This document shows, piece by piece, positions 1 through 8,721 of a stretch of 64,000 nt of DNA (position 1 is the first letter of the stretch; the number at the start of each line of letters is the position of its first letter). The translations under genes and the position numbers were made by a program. This stretch comes from FEN-1139 sp038207155 (GTDB lineage Bacteria; Myxococcota_A; Polyangia; Polyangiales; Polyangiaceae). The notes under the pieces are model-generated. The model ran no database searches and was not told where the DNA came from. It saw only the letters and a list, made by a program, of their open reading frames with translations. The DNA lies in NCBI GenBank assembly GCA_038207155.1, contig JBBRAB010000004.1, positions 124,001 to 188,000 of the forward strand, in the 5' to 3' direction.

Positions 1-174
1 GGCCGCCAGACGCCGGGCGTATAAGCTCCCGACTCACCGCGCTGCGGGGTCCCATGGCGGGAACTGGTGGGGAGACACAACCGCGCGTTTCCGATATGCT
101 CGGGAGCGCGGTCGGTGGACCGCTTAGAGTCAGTTGGCACAGACCAGTTGGCGGCGGAGGACGGAACTCGAGTG

Positions 175-1059
175 ATGACGCGGGGTGGACTGAAAACGAG
201 GTTCGTGCTCGACCTAGTCGCGGCAGGGCTACGGGGTGCGAGCTCCGCATCTCTCGCGCGACTGCGTGCTCGGTTGTCCGGGGAGGCGCTCGCCCTCCTG
301 GAGCGCGTGCACGGCCCAAGCGCGGCCGAGTCTGACGTGACCTCGTTCGACGACGCCGAAGAGCTACTGCTCACCCTCGATGCCCAGCTCTGCGCGGGCT
401 CGGGGCAACTCCTTGAGCGCGTGCTCGAGGAAGCCATCGTGCCCCATGTGACCAGAAGTCAGGGACTCCTTCGAGCGACGGCGCAACCCGCGGGCCTATT
501 TCAACTGCGAGCCCTGATAGAGCGCCCCTGGATCGACGCGCGGCCGCAGATTGAGCTCGACACGAGCTCCGGACGCTACCGTTGGCTGCTCAGCATCCCG
601 GGGCGGGCGCGCTCGACGCGCCTATTTGCCCTGCAGTGCTCAGCTGCGCTGCGAGCCCTTCACCACTTCTCCGCCGGCGCCGACGAGGGACCCCTCCGGA
701 TCACGCTGGAGTATTTCGGTGATCGGGCCAGGCTTGAGCCCCATCACGGTGCGGTGCGCAGCACCATGCCGCCCGCCCCAGAAGCTCCGGTCTCGATTCG
801 CTCACGTTCGGCGTCGCTGCGCCGGGTCTCGCGGCCGTCGCTCAGCGCCGAGGTCGAGGAGATCCTCGGCTCCACCGTACCCGAGACGCGCCGACCGTCC
901 CAGCTGCCCCCAGCAGGTGGCTCCAAGTCCGCTGCTAATCCCCTTGAGCGTCGTCCATCAAGTCAATCAAGCCTCGCGGTGACTCGTGCGCCGAGCGGAC
1001 CGCTGCCTGGGCTGCGCAGCGCGTCCACGCCGCCACCGCGGCGCAGAGACGACGAGTAG
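175..1059 (+). CDS. Hypothetical protein
   Basis: I do not recognise a family. The frame is open for 330 codons from 67, but the ATG at 175 begins the part that looks like a folded protein (294 aa), with an alternating helix/strand pattern for about 210 residues. The last third is rich in Pro, Ser and Arg and looks disordered. There is no signal peptide or membrane segment, so it is probably cytoplasmic. Length and layout recall the many lineage-specific myxobacterial paralogues, but I cannot name one. It stands alone, with about 370 bases before the next plus-strand gene. Confidence 0.6.
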   Translation: MTRGGLKTRFVLDLVAAGLRGASSASLARLRARLSGEALALLERVHGPSAAESDVTSFDDAEELLLTLDAQLCAGSGQLLERVLEEAIVPHVTRSQGLLRATAQPAGLFQLRALIERPWIDARPQIELDTSSGRYRWLLSIPGRARSTRLFALQCSAALRALHHFSAGADEGPLRITLEYFGDRARLEPHHGAVRSTMPPAPEAPVSIRSRSASLRRVSRPSLSAEVEEILGSTVPETRRPSQLPPAGGSKSAANPLERRPSSQSSLAVTRAPSGPLPGLRSASTPPPRRRDDE

Positions 1060-1088
1060 CGCTCCGCGGACTCTGTCCGCAGGACTGC

Positions 1089-1322
1089 TCAGCCCGCGCG
1101 CCGTTGCTCACTGCTCAGCATGGTCACGAAGGAGCCATGCTCAACGGGCTCACAGCCGCTCGTCTTGGCCCAGCGCGCGGCGCGGTCCGACTTCAGAAGA
1201 TGGATCACCGCGGGCGACGGCTCGAACTCAGACTGGAGGGCTTCCCAAACCCGAAACATTCCGGAGCGGGGTTCGCCCGCCACCATCGCCTCGCCCACGC
1301 ACTCAATTTCAAAGTGATTCAT
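1089..1322 (-). CDS. Small hypothetical protein (77 aa)
   Basis: A small minus-strand frame lies between two plus-strand genes. From the internal ATG at 1322 the product is 77 aa with normal composition: acidic beginning (MNHFEIE), mixed helix-forming middle, few Arg/Pro runs. It therefore looks less like a shadow frame than most short ORFs in this GC-rich DNA. No clear Shine-Dalgarno sequence and no recognised domain. The frame opens further upstream to 1424, but that extension looks non-coding. Without this gene, 1060-1433 would be an empty gap. Confidence 0.35.
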   Translation of the reverse strand: MNHFEIECVGEAMVAGEPRSGMFRVWEALQSEFEPSPAVIHLLKSDRAARWAKTSGCEPVEHGSFVTMLSSEQRRAG

Positions 1323-1433
1323 ACTACCCACGCTACCGTCTAGAGGTGACGAGCGGTTGCCCGTTCGGCAACCAGTCTGTGTCACAAGCACCACTCCGTC
1401 GACTTGGGCCAAATACTCGCCCATTGCCGGCCC

Positions 1434-2978
1434 ATGGGCTGCCGCAGTGGCCCATGCTACAAGCGCTCGGTGCCACGCGCAGCACTGCTCCCCTGCCTCC
1501 TGCTGCTCGCTTGCGGAGCCCGGCCGATAGAGGTCCCGTTGAGGGCGTCAGCGCCGCCTCAGCAGCCCCTTCCGGGTCCAGGCGCCGCCCGACCAGCCCC
1601 CTCGATGGTCGTCGTGAGCCCAGTCCCGGACTCGCCGGTGACCAAGCCAGGCCTCCCCCTGCTGACGGAGTTTGAGGCGCCCATCGAGCTGGGAGCCCTG
1701 CGAGCGCCTGCGGTGCCGAGCTTGACCGTTTTCTGCAGCCCCCAGCTCGACCGCCCCTCGGTGGATGCCCTCGACTGGGAGCCCTGGCTCGCCCTGCCAA
1801 CCGGGAGAGAACACCTCGAGGGACCGGTGCAGTTCAGCGACGATGGTCGCTGGTTGGTGCTGTCGAAAGCGGGCAGACGCGTCCTGTCCGATCTTCTCAC
1901 GGGAGACTCGCGCGAGCTGCCGAGTGCTGAGAGCCCAGGTGCTGCCGTAGCGCTCGAGCCTGGCGAAACCACCCTGGCGTTTAGCGCGGACTCGACCCTG
2001 CTCGGATACCTTGGCGGCAGTCCTGAGTCTCGCGAGCTCACCCTGTTGGGGTTGCTTACCGGACAGCAGTCCACGACGCCGGTCGGGTTGAACGTCGTGC
2101 TGCGTCGTGACGGTGGCTCCCGGTTGCTCGCGAGCGCGCATGACGCGCGCGCGCGAACCAGCCCCCCCGCGCGCGCGCGCGCCGCCGCAGCGCGCTCGGC
2201 GTCGTTGGTCTGCCCAGTTTCTGGCACTTTGCGGCCATTTTCTGGCAACTCGGGCCGCGCAACGCCTACCCTTCTGCTCGGGAGCGAGTCCGCGCAAGCA
2301 GCTACGCCTGGGTTTCTCGTCAGCCTCGCTTCGCGTCAACTGCGCCGCAGTCGACAGTCGATTGAACTCGTGTCCGTCGGCAGCAACACCGCGGCTGCCA
2401 CTTGGCGCTGTGACTCCCCGCGCTTGGTCGCAAGCTCAGCGCGACTCCCGCGTGCGCTCGTCGGCTGCGGTGGTGGGCCCGAGCGACCTCGACTCTACTG
2501 GGTCGATGAGCAGTCGGCGCGACCGCTCGAGCCGCGGCCCCCGAGCGGTGAGGGCGACGCGTTTGAACCCTGGCGCGAGCGTTGGTACCCCCTCTACCTG
2601 GGCGCCGAGAGTTGGCTCGTGGATCTGCCGACTGGTGAGGTCCTGCGACTGGCCGATCGCACTCAGGTGCTGGCCTTCGACGAGGAAACACTGCTCCTTC
2701 GCCAGGACCAACAGCTGCTCATATTTCGGCCAAAAACGCAGGAACAGCTCCCATTCGGGACCGTCAAGCGCGGCGCCCAGCTCTTGCAGGCGGGACGATT
2801 TGCGACCGTCGGCAATCGGCTCGTCAGCGCCCGCCCCGACGAGCCGCCACGCGAGCTCAACAGCCGGCCCCTCGCACTGACACGCTCAGGTTGTTGGCTC
2901 GGCGCGCAAACGACCAGGGACGTTCGGACGCAACGTTTGACTTGGCACTGCGACCAGCCAAGCGCGCAGTCACTGTGA
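1434..2978 (+). CDS. Lipoprotein with WD40-like propeller character
   Basis: The N-terminus has basic residues, a Leu-rich stretch and a lipobox (LLAC), so it is predicted to be a lipoprotein. A Pro/Ala-rich linker follows. The body has repeated segments of the WD40/TolB-like type, for example FSDDGRWLVLS and TLAFSADSTLLGYL, suggesting a beta-propeller. I take the ATG at 1434; a GTG at 1470 gives the same mature protein. The middle (about 2140-2220) is a stretch of CG repeats and a C7 run coding Arg/Ala/Pro-rich sequence that breaks the propeller pattern. It converges with the ompA-like gene, 65 bases away. Function unknown. Confidence 0.65.
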   Translation: MGCRSGPCYKRSVPRAALLPCLLLLACGARPIEVPLRASAPPQQPLPGPGAARPAPSMVVVSPVPDSPVTKPGLPLLTEFEAPIELGALRAPAVPSLTVFCSPQLDRPSVDALDWEPWLALPTGREHLEGPVQFSDDGRWLVLSKAGRRVLSDLLTGDSRELPSAESPGAAVALEPGETTLAFSADSTLLGYLGGSPESRELTLLGLLTGQQSTTPVGLNVVLRRDGGSRLLASAHDARARTSPPARARAAAARSASLVCPVSGTLRPFSGNSGRATPTLLLGSESAQAATPGFLVSLASRQLRRSRQSIELVSVGSNTAAATWRCDSPRLVASSARLPRALVGCGGGPERPRLYWVDEQSARPLEPRPPSGEGDAFEPWRERWYPLYLGAESWLVDLPTGEVLRLADRTQVLAFDEETLLLRQDQQLLIFRPKTQEQLPFGTVKRGAQLLQAGRFATVGNRLVSARPDEPPRELNSRPLALTRSGCWLGAQTTRDVRTQRLTWHCDQPSAQSL

Positions 2979-3043
2979 CGAAATAGGACCGGCGCCACCG
3001 GGGCAACTGCCCGAGTGACGCCGGAGCTCGCAACAGCGCTCGC

Positions 3044-5032
3044 TTAGGGCAAGGTCGGCGGCACGACGCCCGCGTCCTTGGCGCGACGACAGCCGCGCTC
3101 GATTGGAGTCGGACCGTCCTCGGTCTTGGCGATCTTGAACTCAACGCGACGATTCTTGTCGTAGGCCTCGACGACCGTACGCGAGTCGAGCGGGCAGTAC
3201 TCGCCGTAGCCCTGCGACAGCAGGCGCGAGGCTGCGACCCCGCGCTTCTGCAGAGCCGAAGCAACGGCTGCCGCACGTAGCTGCGTCAGCTTGAGATTGA
3301 TCTGGTCGCTGCCGCGCTCGTCGGCATGTCCGGCCACCTCAACGACCTTGAACTCCGGGTGCTCACGAAGCGTCTGAGCGACCTCGTCGAGTAGCTTGGT
3401 ACTCTCCGGGCGGATCTGAGCGCTTCCACGCTGGAACTGCACCTGTTCCAGGATCACGATCGAGTTCTCCTCGATGATGACCTTGTTCTTTTCCGGACAA
3501 CCGTCGTCGTCCTGGAAGCCGTTGTAGTTCTCGGGATCGGTCGGACACTTGTCGCGAGAATCCGGGATCTGGTCCTTGTCGTTGTCGTAGTCGGGACAGC
3601 CGTCGCTGTCCTCGTAGCCGTCCTTGTCCTCCGGATCGTTGGGACAACGATCGTCGCCGTCGAGGATGCCGTCGCGATCATTGTCCGGCTCGGGACAACC
3701 ATCCTTGTCCTCGTAGCCATCGCGATCCTCGGGATCATTGGGGCACTTGTCGCGCGCGTCGACGATGCCGTCGTGATCCTTGTCGGTGTCGCGGATCTCG
3801 GGGCAGCCGTCCTCGTCCGCGTCGCCGTCCTTGTCCTCGGGCACCGTCGGGCAGCTGTCCTGATCGTCGGGGATGCCGTCTTTGTCTTTGTCGAACTCGG
3901 GACAACCGTCGGAGTCCTCGTCGCCGTCCTTGTCCTCCGCGACGGTGATGCACTGATCCTCGTCGTCCATGATGCCATCGCCGTCTGTGTCGCCAATCGA
4001 GGGCTCGAGCACAAAGCCGAGGACGAGACGTTGATCGGCTGCCATCGCACCGGTGGAAAAGACGCGTCCACCGGCGCCGAGCGTCAGAAAGCTATTGGGA
4101 TCGACGTACAGCTTGATGCCGCCGAGCAGCTCTTGACTCACCTTCTGGCGCGAGTCGGCGTCCGCGAGCAACACCGTGCCGTAGGTTTCCCCGACCAGCT
4201 CAAGTGCGTCGATCACGCGTAGCGAGAGACCAGCACCGTAGGTCCCGAGATTGCCGTCGACGAAACGCCCGGACACGAGCTGCTCACGCCCCTGCGGATC
4301 AAGCTCGAAACGGGTATTTTGTCCGGTGTGACCGCGATAGCCGACGCTAGCGGTCGCGCGAAAGATTCCGCTGTCGCCCAGGCGCCCCTCGGCAACGACG
4401 CGAGGCCAATACCAGAAGCCCGGATCGGCGCCGAGCTGCCGAGGCGCACTGCCTAGGGGAACACCCGCCTGACCGATCAGTGCCAGCCCAAAGCCCTGGG
4501 TTGCGCGTAGCAGCCGCAGCTTGGCGTGGAGAGCGAAGCCTCCGAGCTTCTGCGCATTGAGGTTGTCGGCATCGTAGGTCGCCCCCGTTGGACCGATCCC
4601 CGAGGCGCTGCCACCCGACAGCATCACGACCGGGACGCTGGCGCCAACGCTTAGGAGGTTGAACAGGCCGTAGTTGACGCCAAAAGTAGCCTGGAAGGAA
4701 TGGGCGACCAGCGCTGAAGCGCCACCCGTGGACTCGCCGTTCGGGAGGCGATTGCGGTCAGGGTTCACGCGCAGCAGGTTGCGTCCGTAGTCGAGCACCA
4801 TGCCGAAGCTGATGCTCTTGTGGCCAAGCACCTCAGTTCCGTTGGAAGCGATCTGCCCCTTGGAGTCGATCGCCGGACGAAACAGATGGGTATCCATGCC
4901 GTCGCCGTTGCCAGCCGGTGCGCGGTCGCGGGTCGTTTGCGCCTGGACGACGCCGACTGCGGAGACCAGACCCAGGGCGCTGAGCGCGCTGAGAAGTCGG
5001 GTGCGGGAGCTACCCCTCGAAAAGCAGTACAT
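3044..5032 (-). CDS. OmpA-family outer membrane protein with thrombospondin type 3 repeats
   Basis: Predicted outer membrane protein that anchors to peptidoglycan. A signal peptide ends near VVQAQ, then comes a beta-barrel-like region of about 300 residues. Next is a run of at least five Asp-rich type 3 thrombospondin repeats (DxDxDGxxDxxDxCP, calcium-binding in known members). The C-terminal OmpA domain carries the peptidoglycan-binding pattern (AGHADERGSDQINLKLTQLR), followed by a short tail. I place the start at 5032 (MYCFSRG): GAGGAG lies seven bases upstream, while the longer frame from 5065 has no such site. It is divergent from the next gene, with a 180-base shared upstream region. Confidence 0.9.
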   Translation of the reverse strand: MYCFSRGSSRTRLLSALSALGLVSAVGVVQAQTTRDRAPAGNGDGMDTHLFRPAIDSKGQIASNGTEVLGHKSISFGMVLDYGRNLLRVNPDRNRLPNGESTGGASALVAHSFQATFGVNYGLFNLLSVGASVPVVMLSGGSASGIGPTGATYDADNLNAQKLGGFALHAKLRLLRATQGFGLALIGQAGVPLGSAPRQLGADPGFWYWPRVVAEGRLGDSGIFRATASVGYRGHTGQNTRFELDPQGREQLVSGRFVDGNLGTYGAGLSLRVIDALELVGETYGTVLLADADSRQKVSQELLGGIKLYVDPNSFLTLGAGGRVFSTGAMAADQRLVLGFVLEPSIGDTDGDGIMDDEDQCITVAEDKDGDEDSDGCPEFDKDKDGIPDDQDSCPTVPEDKDGDADEDGCPEIRDTDKDHDGIVDARDKCPNDPEDRDGYEDKDGCPEPDNDRDGILDGDDRCPNDPEDKDGYEDSDGCPDYDNDKDQIPDSRDKCPTDPENYNGFQDDDGCPEKNKVIIEENSIVILEQVQFQRGSAQIRPESTKLLDEVAQTLREHPEFKVVEVAGHADERGSDQINLKLTQLRAAAVASALQKRGVAASRLLSQGYGEYCPLDSRTVVEAYDKNRRVEFKIAKTEDGPTPIERGCRRAKDAGVVPPTLP

Positions 5033-5212
5033 TTGCATTCTCCTCATCTGCGCAAAGCTGGCCAAGTGGCCAAAGTTGAACCGAGTCCTGATAGTGACCG
5101 GGAGGCTATCCTGCCACAGCGCAGCGATTTCTGGCCAAATCCCGGTAAAGTGCGTTGGTGTTCAGCGGAGACTTCACGAAACCGGGTCGATCGCCGCTAT
5201 GATGCCGGCACG

Positions 5213-6682
5213 ATGAAGCGAGCCCTCTGGGTGCTCAGCGCAGTTCTCTGCTCCAACGCCGCTCTGGCTGATGACGCGCCGACCTTGTCAGGGCGCTGGT
5301 CTGCCAGCGCCCTGCGGACTTCGTTCAATCTCTCGGGATGGGGGCAAGCCTGTGGCCCACGCCCCTCGTCGAGTAATGAGCCTGGCGGCGTCGTGACAGT
5401 CAGCGCGCAGGGGAGCGAATTGTCGATTGCCGGACTCGGTCGCAGCTACAGCACGCGCACCTGCTGGGAGAGCCTTCCAGGGGTTTCAGTGGTTGGACAC
5501 TCCAGCTCGGCGCGCTCGTGGAACACCCGCTGCAGCAGTTCTGCTGGGGATCCGCGCCGGACCACCATCACCACGACGCTCAGCGCCAGCTCGAACGACC
5601 AACTCCAGTTTACCGAAGTCGGACTCTACGAGTTCGACATCAACGGCGAGCATTGTCGCGCCGAGGCGCGCAGGACTCGAAGCTTCTCGCTCGTCGAGCG
5701 TGAAGGGGAGAGTCGAGCTGCGCCCGCGCCCCTGCCCCCCGAGCCGCCAGAAGCTCCGCTCGCGCCGACCCCAGAGCCTGCCCCCAAGACCTGCGCCGCG
5801 CCCGGTGTCCCCGCGCGCCTTGAGGTCCGTCCCAATCGAAAGCTGCTGCGCGCCGGTGAGTCCTTTCAATTTCGAGCGCGCCTGCTGGACGCCGAGGGCT
5901 GCCTAACCCTGGCAACAGCGCGTTTTTCGTTGGCAACCTCGACGACACGACTCGAGGTCACCGTCGATGGCAAGGCAACGGCAGCCGCGGACGCTCCCCG
6001 CGGCATGGCACGCATTGAAGCGAGTTTCGAGAAACAGTCGGTCTCGGTCCAGCTTGAGGTGGTGTCGAAGGACGAGTACGACGCGCTGCTCAAAGGCGGC
6101 GCGTTTGACGCATCGGGAGCAACGGGCGCGGCAGTGGCCACGCTCGCGTCGGCTGAGCTCGGTGCGGGCTCGGCCACACTGGAAAACAAGGCGCGGAGCA
6201 AGCGACTCTGGTTGCTCGGTTCGCTTGGCGCCCTCGCCGGACTGCTCGGCGCGATGGCGCTCTGGCTAATGCGACGACGTCCGGATACCTATGAGCCGGG
6301 TGACGAGCTCGGGTCGGAGGAGAGTTCCCCAGAGTACGCGCCGACCGCGACTCCCGTGCCCGCGCCCGCCACAACCAGCAGCTGCCCGACCTGCCACACC
6401 GAGCATGAGCCAGGGCAACGATTCTGCCTGACCGACGGCAACCGACTCGTCCCCTCCCTCCCGCCCGAGCCGGCACCTGGAGGCGTCTGTCCGATCTGTC
6501 GCAAGGGCTACGACCCGGGCACCAGCCGTTGCCCGGTCGACGGGGAGGCGCTCGTTCCAGCCGCACTGCTCGCCTCGGCCTCGGAGCCGCTCCGACGGAT
6601 CTGCCCCGTCTGCGGCACAATTTACGAAGGAACCGTCCGGTTCTGCGGACTAGACGGCGCGACCCTCGCCCCACTAAACTAG
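5213..6682 (+). CDS. Signal-peptide membrane protein with three C-terminal zinc-ribbon motifs
   Basis: A protein of 489 aa. Residues 1-20 form a signal peptide. The outer region has two parts: a Cys-containing domain, then, after a Pro-rich linker, an Ig-like beta domain (about 200-300). A single membrane helix near residue 330 (LWLLGSLGALAGLLGAMALW) is followed by basic residues. The last 110 residues hold three copies of a short zinc-ribbon-like unit (CPxC...C...DG..L). By the positive-inside rule the ribbons face the cytoplasm. The same CPxC...DG units occur in myxobacterial regulatory proteins, often near kinases. Function unknown; an envelope sensor or adaptor is inference. Confidence 0.7.
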   Translation: MKRALWVLSAVLCSNAALADDAPTLSGRWSASALRTSFNLSGWGQACGPRPSSSNEPGGVVTVSAQGSELSIAGLGRSYSTRTCWESLPGVSVVGHSSSARSWNTRCSSSAGDPRRTTITTTLSASSNDQLQFTEVGLYEFDINGEHCRAEARRTRSFSLVEREGESRAAPAPLPPEPPEAPLAPTPEPAPKTCAAPGVPARLEVRPNRKLLRAGESFQFRARLLDAEGCLTLATARFSLATSTTRLEVTVDGKATAAADAPRGMARIEASFEKQSVSVQLEVVSKDEYDALLKGGAFDASGATGAAVATLASAELGAGSATLENKARSKRLWLLGSLGALAGLLGAMALWLMRRRPDTYEPGDELGSEESSPEYAPTATPVPAPATTSSCPTCHTEHEPGQRFCLTDGNRLVPSLPPEPAPGGVCPICRKGYDPGTSRCPVDGEALVPAALLASASEPLRRICPVCGTIYEGTVRFCGLDGATLAPLN

Positions 6683-6796
6683 TCCCCACCAATTCCGTTT
6701 GGTGGAATCTTGCGAAATTTCTCGCCATCCGCGAAAATCCCAGTTCCTGAGCCTCGCACCCCTTGAGGTGCCCGCTGCAGTGGAGATTGCTTCGTC

Positions 6797-8614
6797 ATGA
6801 AAGTCAGCTGCCCTTCTTGCGACTCCAAGTACACGATTGCCGATGAGAAGGTCGTCGGGCGCAAGGTCAAGGTTCGCTGCAAGTCCTGCGGTGGGCAGAT
6901 CGTCGTCGACGGCACTCAGCCAATTCCGCCCGAAGCCGCCGGAGGCAGCGATGCCCCTGAAGCGCCCGAGGCAGTGCCGAGCATCCCTCCACCTGCCGGT
7001 GCCGACGCCAAGGGTGCCGCGACGGCGGCGGCCAAGCCCGAAGCCGCGAAAGCGGCGGGAGCCGGTGTCGGCAGCGCCGTCAAACCTGCCTCCAGCCCGC
7101 AGGCGGCCAAGCCCGCGGCAGCCGAAGCTAAGCCCACTGCGGCGGTGACCGCGGCCAAGCCCGCCGAAGCCAAGCCCGCGGTGACCGCGGCCAAGCCCGC
7201 AGGCGAGCCCGCCCAGACGACTTCCTGGTCGGTCAATCTCAGTGAGACCGACGAACGGGAGCTCACCACCGACGAGCTAGTGGCTGGGATCAAGTCTGGG
7301 AATTTCCCCGACGAGATCTTTGTTTGGAAAGAGGGCATGGGCGACTGGGTATCGCCCTTTGAGGTCCCCGAGCTCGCTGCCCTCTTGAAGGACTTCAAGC
7401 GCCCCGGTGCAGTGGCTGAGCCCGCAGCAGCGGCGGCCAAGCCGGTGGCGGCGGTTCCTGTCGCAGGCACCCCGAAGCCTGCGGCCACGCTCCCCAAATC
7501 GAGTCCCACGGCGGCCAAGCCGCTCGAGACCAAAGCGGCGTTTGGGGCAGGCGACAGCAAGAAGGCCGCGGTCAAGCCAGCCGCGCGCATTGCCGCCAAA
7601 CGCACTGAAGGCGCGCACGATCTGTTCGCAGGCGCTGGCACCGAAGGTGCCGACGGCGTCTCACTGGACGTGTCGGTCGACACCGATGCTCAGAAGATGA
7701 CTGGCGCACGCAACGAGAGCAGCGTGCTGTTTTCACTCGACGCCCTCAAGGCGGGCGTTGAAGCGCCAAATGCGAAAAAGAGCAGTGAAGCGGCCTCTCC
7801 CCGGAAGATCGAGCAGCTCCTCGGAGGTCCGCAGATCGGCGGTGCCGCTGCAGCGATCGCAGCGTCGAAGAATCAGGCCGATCTACTAGCGGCGGCGCCT
7901 CCGCCTGCGCCAAAGCCCAAGGTCGAGCTGGCGCCCGCCGTGTACGCCTATCCGGATCCGGCAATGGCGCCGAAGAGCAATCGAGGCTTGCTCTTCGGCA
8001 TGGGAGGACTCGTCGTCGCGCTCCTCGTGGTCGTCGGGTTTCTCATGATGAACGGCAACAAGGACAAGTCGGACGCGACGGCGGCCGCCAGCGCCGAGGC
8101 GACCAAGCCCGCTGAAGCGCCCAAACCTGCTGAGGTGGCCAAGCCTGTAGAAGCGCCGAAACCCGCTGAGGTGGCCAAGCCTGCCGAGACGGCTGCTCCG
8201 ACCGAGACCGCCAAGCCGACCACGGTCGCAGCCACCACTCCCGCGGGCGCCAATCCCGCCGCAGTAGGCAAGCCTGAAGAGAAGAAGCCCGAGGAGAAAA
8301 AGCCTGAAGAGAAGAAGCCCGACCCGGCACCTGCCGGTGGTGGTGAGTTCGATACGGGCGCCGCCAAGGCAGCCCTTGGCGTGTCCGCGTCTCAGGCCTC
8401 CAGCTGCAAAAAGCCTGACGGCCCGACGGGCAACGGCAAGGTGGAGGTCACCTTCGCCACGAGCGGTCGCGTCACGACGGCCAACGTGATCGATGGCACC
8501 TTCGCGGGAACGCCCGTCGGTGGTTGCGTCTCAAGCGTGTTCAGGCGCGCGCGCGTCCCGGCCTTTACGGGTTCGCCGGTCACGGTCAAAAAGAGCTTTA
8601 CCATCACGCCCTAA
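6797..8614 (+). CDS. GltJ/AgmX-like protein: zinc ribbon, GYF domain, membrane helix, TonB-like C-terminus
   Basis: A protein of 605 aa with a recognisable domain order. Residues 1-38 are an MJ0042-type zinc ribbon (CPSC...CKSC). An Ala/Pro/Lys-rich linker follows, then a GYF_2-like domain at about 142-200 (WSVNL, VWKEGMGDWVSPFEV). After a second linker, a membrane helix lies at about 396-420. A repetitive AKPAE/KPEEKK spacer leads to a C-terminal AgmX/PglI TonB-like domain (about 515-605) with its two Cys. This is the architecture of Myxococcus xanthus GltJ/AgmX, whose cytoplasmic ribbon and GYF domains act with MglA/AglZ in gliding motility. It stands alone here, so the role is inferred from architecture. 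Start ATG at 6797 fits the family N-terminus. Confidence 0.8.
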   Translation: MKVSCPSCDSKYTIADEKVVGRKVKVRCKSCGGQIVVDGTQPIPPEAAGGSDAPEAPEAVPSIPPPAGADAKGAATAAAKPEAAKAAGAGVGSAVKPASSPQAAKPAAAEAKPTAAVTAAKPAEAKPAVTAAKPAGEPAQTTSWSVNLSETDERELTTDELVAGIKSGNFPDEIFVWKEGMGDWVSPFEVPELAALLKDFKRPGAVAEPAAAAAKPVAAVPVAGTPKPAATLPKSSPTAAKPLETKAAFGAGDSKKAAVKPAARIAAKRTEGAHDLFAGAGTEGADGVSLDVSVDTDAQKMTGARNESSVLFSLDALKAGVEAPNAKKSSEAASPRKIEQLLGGPQIGGAAAAIAASKNQADLLAAAPPPAPKPKVELAPAVYAYPDPAMAPKSNRGLLFGMGGLVVALLVVVGFLMMNGNKDKSDATAAASAEATKPAEAPKPAEVAKPVEAPKPAEVAKPAETAAPTETAKPTTVAATTPAGANPAAVGKPEEKKPEEKKPEEKKPDPAPAGGGEFDTGAAKAALGVSASQASSCKKPDGPTGNGKVEVTFATSGRVTTANVIDGTFAGTPVGGCVSSVFRRARVPAFTGSPVTVKKSFTITP

Positions 8615-8721
8615 GCCTCGACACGGGCTCTGCGCAAACGCCACGCTCCCCCGGGATCGCGGCGTTCGTGCATTTGGGACGAGTGCGAAAGCGCCCAAGC
8701 AGTTGGTTGGTACGGCGTGTA

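Noticed and set aside
3363..4222. Long alternative frames within the OmpA gene
   Set aside because: They are shadows of the Asp-rich repeats; their products are low-complexity Arg/Thr-rich chains with no domain.
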